Origin: CAYGTK01 sp964352775
GTDB taxonomy: Bacteria; Bacteroidota; Bacteroidia; Chitinophagales; CAIOSU01
Reading direction: 5' to 3'
Assembly: GCA_964352775.1 (NCBI GenBank)
Contig: CAYGTK010000169.1
Coordinates: 1 to 9,394 of the forward strand
Length of the DNA: 9,394 bases
Under the pieces are notes generated by a model. The model made no database searches and was not told the DNA's origin. It saw only the letters and a list, made by a program, of their open reading frames with translations. Shown here piece after piece: positions 1 to 7,590 of this stretch (within the stretch, counting starts at the first letter, position 1; every line of letters begins with the position of its first letter). The position numbers were made by a program, and so were the translations under genes.

Positions 1-224
1 CCACCACAGCCTGCAGAACCACCAGATCCACCACCGCTTACGCCTGATGAACCGCCATTGGCTCCACCACCATTATTATCACTACAACTACCAAACGGAT
101 TTGCTGAGAAACCACCACTTGCTCCAGCGCCACCTTGGCCACCATTACCGCCACTGCCACCACCTGTACCAGAATTAGTGGAGCCTCCTTGAAGCCTAGC
201 GGCTCCGCCTCCACCTCCACCTCC
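1..224 (-). repeat. Gly-rich low-complexity coding segment with scattered Cys
   Basis: Residues 1037-1110 of the adhesin are mostly Gly with Ser, Asn and Ala, including a run of seven Gly at the start, and contain at least two Cys. The plus strand appears as CCACC-rich sequence. Such stretches occur between beta-helix coils or as flexible spacers in secreted Bacteroidota proteins. The segment is cut by the window edge, so its full length is unknown. Confidence 0.75.
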
Positions 225-3200
225 AGTGGTAGATTGACCACCAAAGCGGCCTTGTACAGCACAACCTCCGTCGCCACAACTGTTACCTAAACATAAGTTA
301 ACCCAACCACTACAATCGCATCGAGAGTGGTTACCAGAGTTGTTTTCTTGAAAACAAGTTCCGATAATATTATTTCCTAATTGAGCATCAGTACCTTGAG
401 AACCATTGCCCCCAACATTTCCATTTCTTCCGCTACTAGCATTACCCGCATTCGATCTAACACGAATAAATTCGTAACTACTACACCCGTTCATGTATAT
501 GGCATAGTTACTTACACCCTCCGTATTATTAATACCAGAACGTTCACTTGAACCAGCGCTTCTAGTGTTTACGGTAATGTCTTTTATACTAAACCCACTG
601 CGCCCGCTTAGTACCAATCCACGAATAAAACCAACGTTTTTCGTAACAGAGTTAAACGTTACCGATTGTGTTTCAAGAGCGGAGTTGAATTGCAGTACTG
701 AAGCATCGGCTGTTCCGCTAGACTTAACCCAAACACCACCACCTACATCAACATATCCTCCATCAAGTGTAAAATTGTTTGCAGGAACAGAGTAACTAGA
801 CGTGAACGTGTAAGTACCCTCTTGTAAAATGATGTGACTTCTTGAGCCTGAAAGCAATTGAAATGCTCTTTCAAATGAAGCAGGACAATCAGCCGTTGCA
901 TCATTGGTAGCAGGGTCACCTGCAGGCGAAGCGAAAATATATCCACAATCTGCCACACTTGTTCCAGGCACATAATTTACCTGAAGCGTAGTCGAATTTG
1001 CTGTACATCCGTTTGCATCCGTCACTCTAACAAAGTGATTGCTCAAGTTCGCTAATCCACTAAACGAGTTAGTACCATTTACGGTAACACCATTCAAGCT
1101 ATATGTATATGGACTTACACCACCACTAGCACTACCCGAAATAATACCTGGGTTACCCGCAGCACAATCGTAACCCATAGCTGCACCTACAGTTAATGAA
1201 GCAGGCTCTATCAAAGTAATTGATTCCACTAGCGTACAGTTGTTAGCGTCTGTTATGGTAACAGTATAAGTACCAGCAGAAAGAGCAGTTCTGTCTTCTG
1301 TATTGCTCGTTCCAGCAATGTCTGCCCAGTCATAAGTGTATGAGCTTCTACCACCAGAAGTGGTAATATTAATTGTACCATCGTTATCACCAGCACAGTC
1401 TAAGTTAAAACCACCATTAGTTGATGTAGATAAAACTGAAGAAACCTCTAACGGATCTGGCTCAGATAAGAAGATACTTGCTGAATTTGAACAGCCTAAA
1501 GCATCAACTACATCAACAGTATAAACACCTGCTGTTAAGGTATTTAGTGTAGAAGTAGTTCCTGTTGAGTTAGCACCGTTACTCCAAGCAAATGTATATG
1601 GAGCTGTTCCACTTGCAGGAACTGCAGTTATGGAACCATCTGAAGAACCATCGCAACTTACACCAAACGCACCGTAAGCAACACTGTTGTTGTTAGCTAT
1701 TACAAGTGTGAATGTAGGGGCAATAGTTACATCTACTACTTCATATTGCGAACTCTCACACTCTGTGGTTGCATTGTAAGAAGTAATGTAGAATATATCA
1801 TCAGTGAAAACAGTATATGCTGTACCCGTACTTAGCAATGTTCCTGAACCGCCGGCAGACGGCGGAATACCATCATAAAAGCGACTAGTAGTACCACCGG
1901 TACCTGCATCAGGATTTGCCCCAAGTACATATATACCACAGTTTACTACAGTATTTCCACCTGGAATAGAAGGGCCATTTGGCAACTCAACGAATACTGA
2001 ATTCGAAGTAGGGTCATCACAACCATTAGCTGATGCTGTTACTATTACTTGATAGTAAGTAGATGCAGTAAGCGAAGGGGTTGTATAGGCCTGAGTAGTG
2101 TTGGTTGTTATTTGAGTGTTCACGGTAGTCCATGAACCCACCAAGCCTGTAGGCGAGCTTTGGAAAGTATAAGTGAATGTGCCCGTACCACCAGCAATTG
2201 TAGCTGTAATAGTGGCTTGGTTTAAGTTTTGACATTCAGGGCTGCTTGTTATCGCAAGTGTTGGGGTAGGGTCGTCCACTACATCCCAATCAACCTCGTT
2301 TACAGGGGTATCACACCCTTCTCCAGAACAAATTCTTCTAGATTGAACTCGAACTCTAGCGGTACCTATTCCACTTGGCAACAATCCCGTAGGTGGGGTG
2401 CTTCCCCAGCCCGTACTGGTTTGTGTGCCCTGAAAAGACCAACTTGAACCACCATTTACAGTAAAACGATACTCATTATAACAAGTGCCCGTACCGCCAG
2501 AGCCACCTGATGCATTTACACCCAATGTTTGCCCTGTACATACAGTATTCACATTTGGGTTTCTAGTAATGGTTGGTGCTGTTGGGTCAGCTGTTACTGT
2601 AACGGTTCTTCCGCCACTAGCAGTAGCCCAGCAGCCTGTGGAGCTACGCGGTCTGCTATAATAAGTTCTTGTAGAACTTAAACCGATCGCTGTAATAGTT
2701 GAATTTGAATTTGAAGTACTGGTAGCTGAACTGCTAGTTTGCCAATACCATGTATACCCTGTTCCAGGAGACCCATTGCGAGTCCATGTTGCATTTCCGC
2801 CAGAACAAATAGTAGTTTGATTTGCTGTAGGAGTACCCGGCGTTGGTCCAAGATTTTCTCGGTATTGAAGAGTTGCCGATGAAGCGTTAGAACCACTAGT
2901 AATAGGACATGGGTTTAATGAACCACCACTAGACCAGATAGGGGTACAATCTCTACAGTCACTATAATCTATTAAAGCCCGCACATAACCCGTGTAGGTT
3001 GCTGTAAAAGTTACACAGTTATTGTTGTGGCCAATAACAGTACCACCACCATCGTCACGAATTGTAATACGCGCTGTTCCGAATGGAGAGCTTGCTACAC
3101 AAGCAGTATACTGCAAACCACTTGTAACGGCTAAACGGCGATACGTTCCCGGCCCTTGGAAAGTGGTTGCGTATGAACCACAACCAGGTGAAAAGTTAGT

Positions 3201-3332
3201 AGAGTTTGGCCACTCGTTATTATCATTGGCACACTGTGCATTCACATTCGTCGGCGCAAAAAGAAATGCCGCAAAAAATGCGAACAGCAACGATAAACGT
3301 AAGTGACGAAGAAAATTAGATGTCGGGTTCAT
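1..3332 (-). CDS. Giant secreted adhesin-like protein with SprB-type repeats (3' part missing, runs off left edge)
   Basis: The frame is open from an ATG at 3332-3330 to the window edge, giving 1110 codons without a stop. The N-terminus has basic residues (R9, H10, R12), a hydrophobic core at about 13-26 and a VNA-Q cleavage site after residue 32, so it is exported. Mature domains in order: a Cys-containing beta domain (about 34-150); Ig/PKD-like modules rich in Thr, Ser and Gly with paired Cys (about 150-538); three SprB-like repeats (about 540-787) with the pattern PYTxxWxxG, then AGxYTVxVxDxxGC and a terminal EP; a segment at about 796-1000 starting ADCGYIFASP that resembles beta-helix proteins; and a Gly-rich tail from 1037. 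Proteins with SprB repeats are typically type IX-secreted surface adhesins of Bacteroidota. The C-terminal sorting domain that would confirm this lies outside the window. The start is chosen for its perfect signal peptide. No obvious ribosome binding site is seen. Export and adhesin class are solid; the ligand is unknown. Confidence 0.88.
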   Translation of the reverse strand, partial: MNPTSNFLRHLRLSLLFAFFAAFLFAPTNVNAQCANDNNEWPNSTNFSPGCGSYATTFQGPGTYRRLAVTSGLQYTACVASSPFGTARITIRDDGGGTVIGHNNNCVTFTATYTGYVRALIDYSDCRDCTPIWSSGGSLNPCPITSGSNASSATLQYRENLGPTPGTPTANQTTICSGGNATWTRNGSPGTGYTWYWQTSSSATSTSNSNSTITAIGLSSTRTYYSRPRSSTGCWATASGGRTVTVTADPTAPTITRNPNVNTVCTGQTLGVNASGGSGGTGTCYNEYRFTVNGGSSWSFQGTQTSTGWGSTPPTGLLPSGIGTARVRVQSRRICSGEGCDTPVNEVDWDVVDDPTPTLAITSSPECQNLNQATITATIAGGTGTFTYTFQSSPTGLVGSWTTVNTQITTNTTQAYTTPSLTASTYYQVIVTASANGCDDPTSNSVFVELPNGPSIPGGNTVVNCGIYVLGANPDAGTGGTTSRFYDGIPPSAGGSGTLLSTGTAYTVFTDDIFYITSYNATTECESSQYEVVDVTIAPTFTLVIANNNSVAYGAFGVSCDGSSDGSITAVPASGTAPYTFAWSNGANSTGTTSTLNTLTAGVYTVDVVDALGCSNSASIFLSEPDPLEVSSVLSTSTNGGFNLDCAGDNDGTINITTSGGRSSYTYDWADIAGTSNTEDRTALSAGTYTVTITDANNCTLVESITLIEPASLTVGAAMGYDCAAGNPGIISGSASGGVSPYTYSLNGVTVNGTNSFSGLANLSNHFVRVTDANGCTANSTTLQVNYVPGTSVADCGYIFASPAGDPATNDATADCPASFERAFQLLSGSRSHIILQEGTYTFTSSYSVPANNFTLDGGYVDVGGGVWVKSSGTADASVLQFNSALETQSVTFNSVTKNVGFIRGLVLSGRSGFSIKDITVNTRSAGSSERSGINNTEGVSNYAIYMNGCSSYEFIRVRSNAGNASSGRNGNVGGNGSQGTDAQLGNNIIGTCFQENNSGNHSRCDCSGWVNLCLGNSCGDGGCAVQGRFGGQSTTGGGGGGGAARLQGGSTNSGTGGGSGGNGGQGGAGASGGFSANPFGSCSDNNGGGANGGSSGVSGGGSGGSAGCG
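972..1715 (-). repeat. Three tandem SprB-like protein repeats inside the adhesin gene
   Basis: Residues about 540-625, 626-710 and 711-787 of the adhesin form three units of roughly 77-86 residues. Shared landmarks are an early Cys followed by a Gly-containing turn, then PYT or SYTY, then AG(V/T)YTV with Asp-x-x-x-Cys near the end. The first two units close with LSEP and LIEP. The third is more diverged and lacks the YTV core, having HFVRVTDANGC instead. The units are similar in protein but not near-identical in DNA, so this looks like an old duplication rather than a recent expansion. Confidence 0.8.
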
Positions 3333-3703
3333 AAGCTATTTTTTTCCAAGCATTTCTGCTCGGGCCAATATATTCTTAACCCCGGAAAGTGAACGCTACA
3401 TTATACATCAAGCCATGCGAAACCACATGGTACTAAAGAGAAATTTAGTATGCTTGAGTTCGAGAGTAGATGTTCAACCATTCGCGGGTTATTAGTTTTC
3501 ATTTGAGTTTAACGAGTTAAAGCTATTACATTTCAATATCAAACGCAAGTCTTTAAAAAACGTACACTCATAAAAACCATACGTTTATACTGCTTTTTCA
3601 CTAAAATGTTCCTCAATATAGCACTTAAGGCAATACACAGCTTAATTTTTTGCACAAAAACTTTGTTTATTTTCCAAGCCTGAATTACTAACATTCATCC
3701 ATT
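3333..3703. other. 371-base divergent intergenic region
   Basis: AT-rich DNA between the adhesin start and the glycosyltransferase-like gene, so it must carry promoters in both directions. I find no exact TAnnTTTG box. A near match on the plus strand is AAACTTTG at 3658-3665, and the minus strand contains a TATAAT-like string near 3401-3406. A 25-codon ORF from ATG 3606 has no recognisable features. A weak 5-base hairpin (CCATG/CATGG, 3413-3430) and the stronger inverted repeat at 3558-3586 are the only structures seen. No RNA gene is recognised. Confidence 0.6.
3558..3586. promoter_or_regulatory. 7-base perfect inverted repeat, possible operator
   Basis: AAACGTA at 3558-3564 is mirrored by TACGTTT at 3580-3586 with a 15-base spacer. 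The half-site centres are 22 bases apart, about two helical turns, which is the geometry expected for a dimeric repressor or activator. It lies between two divergent genes. The spacer is too long and the stem too AT-rich for a convincing terminator. A chance match in AT-rich DNA remains possible, so this is a weak call. Confidence 0.25.
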
Positions 3704-4609
3704 CTGAGAACTTATACGCACATTATCAACCCATACTCCATTTCTTCTGAAGTAGAAAAGAAGGAAAGAGATTGGCTATTCAGTAGTTTAGTTTCTGCAA
3801 AGGAATACCTTGGTAAAAACCCTATTACTATTGAGTTAACCGCTATCTCGCATGTTGATGAAGATGTGATCATTCCTGATGAATTCGCGCATCAAAAAAA
3901 GATAGATAGATACGTTTCGGGTGTTGCTACATTTCAAGTGCAGCAACCATATGTATTACTGAATGATGTATTAGACATTGCCTACCAAAATTCCACCTCT
4001 GAATATCTCATTTTCAGCAACATGGATATTTTAATTCAGCCTTATTTCTATAAAGTGGTGGATGAATTGCTCGAAAAAGGTCATGATGCATTGCTTATCA
4101 ACCGAAAACGAATACCTAAAAAACACCTAGAAGGAACTTTAGAAGAAGCACTAGCTACCGAAGGAAAACCACATCCTGGATTCGACTGCTTCGTATTTAA
4201 GCGTTCGTTAATACCACAAATGCATTTGGAAGGTGTTTGTGTTGGAGTACCATTTGTAGGGGTGACCTTGGCACACAACATTTTTGCCCTGGCGGAAAAC
4301 TACGAGTTGATCACCAGAAAGCGATTGACCACGCACATTGGTATGGAGGTAATGCCTGAACGGTTAGCAGAATATCATCAACACAACAAGAAGGCCTTTC
4401 TAGCCATTAAAGAAAAACTAAGCCCTCTACTTACTGCAGACAAATTACCCTACGCTAAATATCCATTTTGGAAACGGACGCTTAAACGTGCGCTCAACCC
4501 TAGTATATTAAGTTGGTGGAGTATGGAATTAGAAGCAAAAGGAAAGAAGAACAAGCTCCTCCGCTTATGGGAAGAAATTCGTTTCAGTATTACTCGCGAT
4601 AAGCAATAG
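3704..4609 (+). CDS. Glycosyltransferase-like protein (GT-A type), probable non-AUG start
   Basis: The first ordinary start in this frame is GTG at 3866 (247 residues), but the frame is open back to a stop at 3689-3691. The upstream codons read as a plausible beta strand and helix (RTYTHIINPYS, then a Lys/Glu-rich amphipathic helix). There is no ATG, GTG or TTG between 3692 and 3865. CTG at 3704 (301 residues) or ATT at 3701 would be the start. Numbered from CTG, a YLIFSNMDILIQPYFY motif surrounds N106-x-D108. It sits after a hydrophobic strand, like the metal-binding DxD of GT-A glycosyltransferases, and a later stretch (LINRKRIPKKH) fits a substrate-handling region. No membrane helix or signal peptide is seen, so it is probably cytosolic. 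It faces the acyl/glycan operon tail to tail and probably serves the same glycan. The fold assignment rests on this motif and general layout. The sugar is unknown, and the class itself is only moderately sure. Confidence 0.6.
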   Translation: MRTYTHIINPYSISSEVEKKERDWLFSSLVSAKEYLGKNPITIELTAISHVDEDVIIPDEFAHQKKIDRYVSGVATFQVQQPYVLLNDVLDIAYQNSTSEYLIFSNMDILIQPYFYKVVDELLEKGHDALLINRKRIPKKHLEGTLEEALATEGKPHPGFDCFVFKRSLIPQMHLEGVCVGVPFVGVTLAHNIFALAENYELITRKRLTTHIGMEVMPERLAEYHQHNKKAFLAIKEKLSPLLTADKLPYAKYPFWKRTLKRALNPSILSWWSMELEAKGKKNKLLRLWEEIRFSITRDKQ

Positions 4610-5240
4610 TCCTTTCTGTAATTGAAAATGAGCTGCTCATATCTATATGTGTGAGGCTGTCCAACACTTCTTTTCGTTCTGAAGAAATACTTAGCTCACC
4701 AGTATCTACTGCTACACCCTTGGCCAGTTCGTGCCATTTTTTGCTTTTAATAACATAACCCTCTTTGGTCAATTCAAGCTTAAGAAAACCATTATGTGCT
4801 GAACCCTCTACCACTTCGAAGCCTAAGCTCTTATTATAGTCCATCGCCACCTTGTTATCAGCAGAAACTTTGGCATAGTACTTTTCTAAACCCAGCACCT
4901 CAAAAAACACATCTACCATTGTAAGCGATGCGAACACGGGTACACTACTGCCCATAAAAGCCTCTTCATAAATGAAAAGACCTGCGTTGGCGGTTTTGGC
5001 ACTCCAGTTTATTCCTGAAGTGTGGATCATCCCAATGGGTTGATCATTATAATGGATGATGAAGTAGAAGTCTGTTTTAGGGTCTAAAGCATTAAACCAA
5101 GTCAATTGTTGCTCGCCACTTATCACCTCTTTATACTCCATAAAGCAACGGATACGGTCGGCATTTCGCCATTGGCGGAGTAGCTCAATACTATCAAGCG
5201 ATAACTGACGAAGTTCAATACCGTATTTGCGAATGATCAT
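4590..5240 (-). CDS. GNAT-family N-acetyltransferase, PseH/RimJ-like
   Basis: This 216-residue protein likely transfers an acetyl (or other acyl) group from acyl-CoA to an amine, plausibly an amino-sugar nucleotide. Visible landmarks are LRQWRN at 21-26 followed by an I-S-x-E/Q-x-x-x-x-W pattern (40-48), as in PseH-type and RimJ/L-type enzymes; a central strand PIGMI (68-72); and the C-terminal GNAT signature YYAKVSADNKVAMDYNKSLG (121-140) followed by FEVV. Residues after about 165 form an extra Ser/Glu-rich tail of some 50 residues, longer than usual for the family. Its ATG overlaps the stop of the upstream glycosyltransferase in an ATGA junction, which indicates translational coupling as the last gene of the operon. 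Its final 20 bases overlap the end of the opposing gene. The GNAT family is confident; the sugar substrate is inferred from context only. Confidence 0.85.
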   Translation of the reverse strand: MIIRKYGIELRQLSLDSIELLRQWRNADRIRCFMEYKEVISGEQQLTWFNALDPKTDFYFIIHYNDQPIGMIHTSGINWSAKTANAGLFIYEEAFMGSSVPVFASLTMVDVFFEVLGLEKYYAKVSADNKVAMDYNKSLGFEVVEGSAHNGFLKLELTKEGYVIKSKKWHELAKGVAVDTGELSISSERKEVLDSLTHIDMSSSFSITERTIAYRE

Positions 5241-6160
5241 TCTTGCTTGTCACGGATAACATATACCTGCGACATCCCTTGTTTGTAATAAATGCGGCTA
5301 ATGTACTCGCCTATAATTCCCAAACAAAATAATATCAAACTAGCAGAGAAAAAAATGGCCACTATAATTGAGGTAAAACCTAGCTCTACTTCTTGGTACA
5401 ATTTGTCATAAACATACTTTCCACCAATAAAGAAGAAAATAAGTCCCGAAAGAAGCCCAGTATAGGTCATAATACGAAGCGGCACTACCGTGTAATTGAT
5501 AATGTAGTTCAACGACATGAATGCCAGCTTAAAAAAAGAATAGCCCGACTCGCCGTTACCTCTAGCCTCGTGTTCCACTTCTACAACGCTTGTGCGGCTG
5601 GTTTGCCAACTCAATATCTCATCTAGCGAGAAAAAGCGTTGCTGAACAGGCTGTAGGCCCTTAGCAATATTTGTCTTCAGCAACCTAAAAGAAGAGGCGT
5701 TTCCGCTGGAAGTGCCAAAGAGTTTCAAAAATCCGTTGATAGCCCAGCTTCCAAAGTTCCGCACAAAGTCATGCTTCTTTTTTGGAAAGCGACCATATAC
5801 AATATCTGGCTCCCAGTAATCGTAGGCATCTATTAATTTGGGTATCTCTTCAGGTGGTATCTGCAAGTCATCGTCAATTGTTATTGACTGCTGACCATCG
5901 GCGTGATGCAGCCCGCATAAGGTTGCTGCCTGCTGACCAAAATTCTTGTTCAGCCTTATAGCCTTTACTTTTCCTTCATGCTTATCACGAAGTTTGCAAA
6001 GCACTTTCCAACTATTGTCTTGGCTGTTATCGTCCACAAAAACCATCTGGCAGGTCTTCTCCAAATTCTTGAAAACAGCAAAGGTACGGTCGAGCAATTC
6101 CTCCACGGTTTCCTCGCTATTAAACACGGGAACTACTATACTATACTGAATATCTGCCAA
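5237..6160 (-). CDS. GT2 glycosyltransferase with two C-terminal membrane helices (polyprenyl-phosphate type)
   Basis: This 307-residue enzyme of the DPM1/GtrB/ArnC-like group would move a sugar from a nucleotide donor to a polyprenyl phosphate at the inner membrane. Motifs in order: SIVVPVFNSEETV (7-19, nucleotide-binding strand), VDDNSQDNS (42-50), LNKNFGQQAA (70-79), the metal-binding D96-D97-D98 followed by LQIPPE, and HEARGNGESGYS (197-208), the acceptor-loop motif of this group. Two hydrophobic helices at about 231-250 and 264-284 end with GEYISRIYY, also typical. Length is normal for the family. The start is a TTG at 6160-6158, because no ATG or GTG is available between the upstream stop and the first conserved strand. 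The gene follows the KAS III-like gene after 37 bases and precedes the acetyltransferase with an ATGA overlap. The family is clear; the sugar transferred is not. Confidence 0.92.
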   Translation of the reverse strand: MADIQYSIVVPVFNSEETVEELLDRTFAVFKNLEKTCQMVFVDDNSQDNSWKVLCKLRDKHEGKVKAIRLNKNFGQQAATLCGLHHADGQQSITIDDDLQIPPEEIPKLIDAYDYWEPDIVYGRFPKKKHDFVRNFGSWAINGFLKLFGTSSGNASSFRLLKTNIAKGLQPVQQRFFSLDEILSWQTSRTSVVEVEHEARGNGESGYSFFKLAFMSLNYIINYTVVPLRIMTYTGLLSGLIFFFIGGKYVYDKLYQEVELGFTSIIVAIFFSASLILFCLGIIGEYISRIYYKQGMSQVYVIRDKQE

Positions 6161-6197
6161 AAGGAGTTGTTGATCTTTGCTAATGCAAGATGGCGAA

Positions 6198-7256
6198 TTA
6201 TTCCACTTCTATCAAGGGGGGGCACACCAAACCATTGGTTTGCACTAAGGCACTGCCCCACGACACGCCTACACCAAAGCCACATAACAACAATTGCTTT
6301 GGTGTTTTTTGTAGCGCATTTCCTAACTCTACTGTTAGGGTTAAAGGAATTGTGGCCGAGCCTGTATTCCCGTAATCCCAAAGGGTAGATGGAAATTTAT
6401 CCTTTTCCTGCCCAAGCTTCTTAGCAATAGAATCGTTTATCATTTTGTTGGCCTGGTGAAGAATATAGTGGTCTACCTCGTCTTTATTAGTTCCAACTTC
6501 ATCCAATAAGCCTTCAATATTTACAGGAGCTTCGGTAACAGAAAAATTAAAGACTTGTAATCCTTCTAGGATCATATCCACCCCTCTCCTCCTTATTCCT
6601 GTAGAAACATCATGGTATTCCAACGACTCTTTAGTAGTCACATTCCTAAAACCTCCGTCAGGGATTATTATAGCATCTTTCTTACTGCCATCATTCTGTA
6701 AGTTGAACCACATCGGTTTTGCTTTGGCATCATATGCTAATGCCGTTGCAGAGCCTCCATCGGAAAATATGGGTACGGTACTTTTATCTTCTTGTGAAAT
6801 GCAGGCAGTTGAAATATCGCCCACCAACAAAAGCCCTCGGCTGTTTGGTTTGTTAGCCAACAAGCTGCTGATAACCGACAAACCATAAGGATAAGCCGAA
6901 CAGCCCAAATTGACATCAAAAGCAAAACAGTGCTTTGATAAACCCAGCCTATCTTGAAGAATAACTGCCGTAGCAGGAGTAATATAGTCAGGCGTTTGGC
7001 TAACGAATACCAATACATCCACACTTTCTGCTTCCCATTTTAATTCTTCCAAAAGGCGCTTAGCGCTTTCGTAACACAAGTCGGAAGAGCACATTCCTTT
7101 CGGAGCTACTCGTCGTGAGTTAATTCCTACCGATCGAATAAATAACTTCTTTTCCTTTTCTGGGATAAGGTCAAGATCTTGATTGTATGCTATTTGGGAA
7201 GGAACTGCTGATGCAATTCCAGAGAGCTTTACATTGGGAACCGAGAAGATGGCCAT
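6198..7256 (-). CDS. 3-oxoacyl-ACP synthase III-like (KAS III, FabH family) enzyme
   Basis: This 352-residue thiolase-fold enzyme has the complete KAS III triad: Cys119 in NLGCSAYPYGL, His267 in LHQANKMI and Asn297 in YGNTGSATIPL, plus a Gly-rich C-terminal CGFGVGVSWGS. N-terminal SGIASAVPS and the VGIxxRR motif also fit. FabH proper condenses acetyl-CoA with malonyl-ACP. Relatives in secondary clusters make beta-keto acyl chains or transfer acyl groups to amines and hydroxyls. The ATG overlaps the stop of the acyl carrier protein gene by one base (TAATG), so the two are almost certainly translationally coupled and the carrier is its dedicated partner. The location inside a glycosyltransferase cluster argues for a specialised role rather than housekeeping fatty acid initiation. 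Its exact acyl substrate cannot be read from sequence. Confidence 0.92.
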   Translation of the reverse strand: MAIFSVPNVKLSGIASAVPSQIAYNQDLDLIPEKEKKLFIRSVGINSRRVAPKGMCSSDLCYESAKRLLEELKWEAESVDVLVFVSQTPDYITPATAVILQDRLGLSKHCFAFDVNLGCSAYPYGLSVISSLLANKPNSRGLLLVGDISTACISQEDKSTVPIFSDGGSATALAYDAKAKPMWFNLQNDGSKKDAIIIPDGGFRNVTTKESLEYHDVSTGIRRRGVDMILEGLQVFNFSVTEAPVNIEGLLDEVGTNKDEVDHYILHQANKMINDSIAKKLGQEKDKFPSTLWDYGNTGSATIPLTLTVELGNALQKTPKQLLLCGFGVGVSWGSALVQTNGLVCPPLIEVE

Positions 7257-7492
7257 TAGGCTGTGGTTTTGGCCTGCACTAAGCGGAATAAGTCTTCTAC
7301 TGTGTTAACGGCAGCCAATTCTTCTGCGCCAACCATTACACCCACTTCATCGTTTATCTTCGATATCCAGATCAAAGCCATCATCGAACTCCAATCCTCC
7401 AATTCTCTAAATGCGGTAGCTGCACTCACAGGATTGAGGTCTTTGTCGTCAAATTCTTCCTGTAAAAAGTCGATGAATCGGGTCAGCTCCAT
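7256..7492 (-). CDS. Acyl carrier protein, dedicated
   Basis: A 78-residue acidic helical protein of normal ACP length. The phosphopantetheine site is predicted at Ser36 in EDWSSMMAL (32-40), where the usual Asp-Ser-Leu is replaced by Ser-Ser-Met. The following helix (about 37-49) and the C-terminal NTVEDLFRLV helix (about 63-72) match the ACP fold. A phosphopantetheinyl transferase would load it, and it would then carry acyl intermediates for the KAS III-like enzyme whose gene starts at its stop codon. It is the first gene of the minus-strand operon. Little Shine-Dalgarno sequence is visible upstream of the ATG at 7492-7490. ACP identity is strong from size, site and neighbour; the acyl group is unknown. 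Confidence 0.88.
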   Translation of the reverse strand: MELTRFIDFLQEEFDDKDLNPVSAATAFRELEDWSSMMALIWISKINDEVGVMVGAEELAAVNTVEDLFRLVQAKTTA

Positions 7493-7524
7493 ATCACAAT
7501 GATCGTATTATCAGGGCAAAGATG

Positions 7525-7532
7525 CAAACCTA
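7525..7532 (-). promoter_or_regulatory. Candidate Bacteroidota -7 box for the ACP operon
   Basis: On the minus strand TAGGTTTG is an exact match to the Bacteroidota -7 consensus TAnnTTTG and lies 32 bases before the ACP start. A second near match, CATCTTTG, follows directly (7517-7524). No good -33 TTTG is seen at the usual distance, so the promoter is only moderately supported. Confidence 0.4.
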
Positions 7533-7557
7533 ATTATACAGCAAGCACATATAATAG

Positions 7558-7590
7558 TTTGAGCTTCATCGCTTAAGTGAGCTTTATTTG
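7558..7590 (+). promoter_or_regulatory. Candidate Bacteroidota promoter for the radical SAM genes
   Basis: TTTG at 7558-7561 (a -33 match) is followed after 21 bases by TTTATTTG at 7583-7590, which differs from TAnnTTTG in one fixed base. The spacing lies within the range reported for Bacteroidota. It would give a leader of about 40 bases before the ATG at 7638. A purine-rich GAAGGA at 7624-7629, 8 bases before that ATG, is an acceptable ribosome binding site. Confidence 0.35.

Noticed and set aside
38..277. Minus-strand ORF rich in Val and Ala over the Gly-rich end of the adhesin
   Set aside because: It is a frame shadow of the low-complexity GGT/GGC coding sequence. The real frame is the one that continues from the signal peptide at 3332.
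1336..1524. Plus-strand ORF and other short ORFs opposite the adhesin gene
   Set aside because: All lie within the continuous 1110-codon minus-strand frame that carries clear SprB and Ig-like signatures.
3413..3430. Hairpin CCATG...CATGG in the adhesin upstream region
   Set aside because: Only 5 paired bases with an 8-base loop; expected by chance.
3606..3683. 25-codon ORF in the divergent spacer, starting at ATG 3606
   Set aside because: No ribosome binding site and no recognisable motif. It ends just before the GT-like gene in a different frame. A leader peptide is possible but unsupported.
4590..5260. Similar C-terminal ends (RDKQ) of the GT-like protein and the GT2 protein
   Set aside because: Four shared residues at the ends of otherwise unrelated proteins are most likely coincidence. 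No longer DNA duplication is visible.
5978..6388. Plus-strand ORF of 136 codons opposite the GT2 and KAS III genes
   Set aside because: It lies antisense to two genes with complete family motifs, spans their junction, and its product has no recognisable feature.
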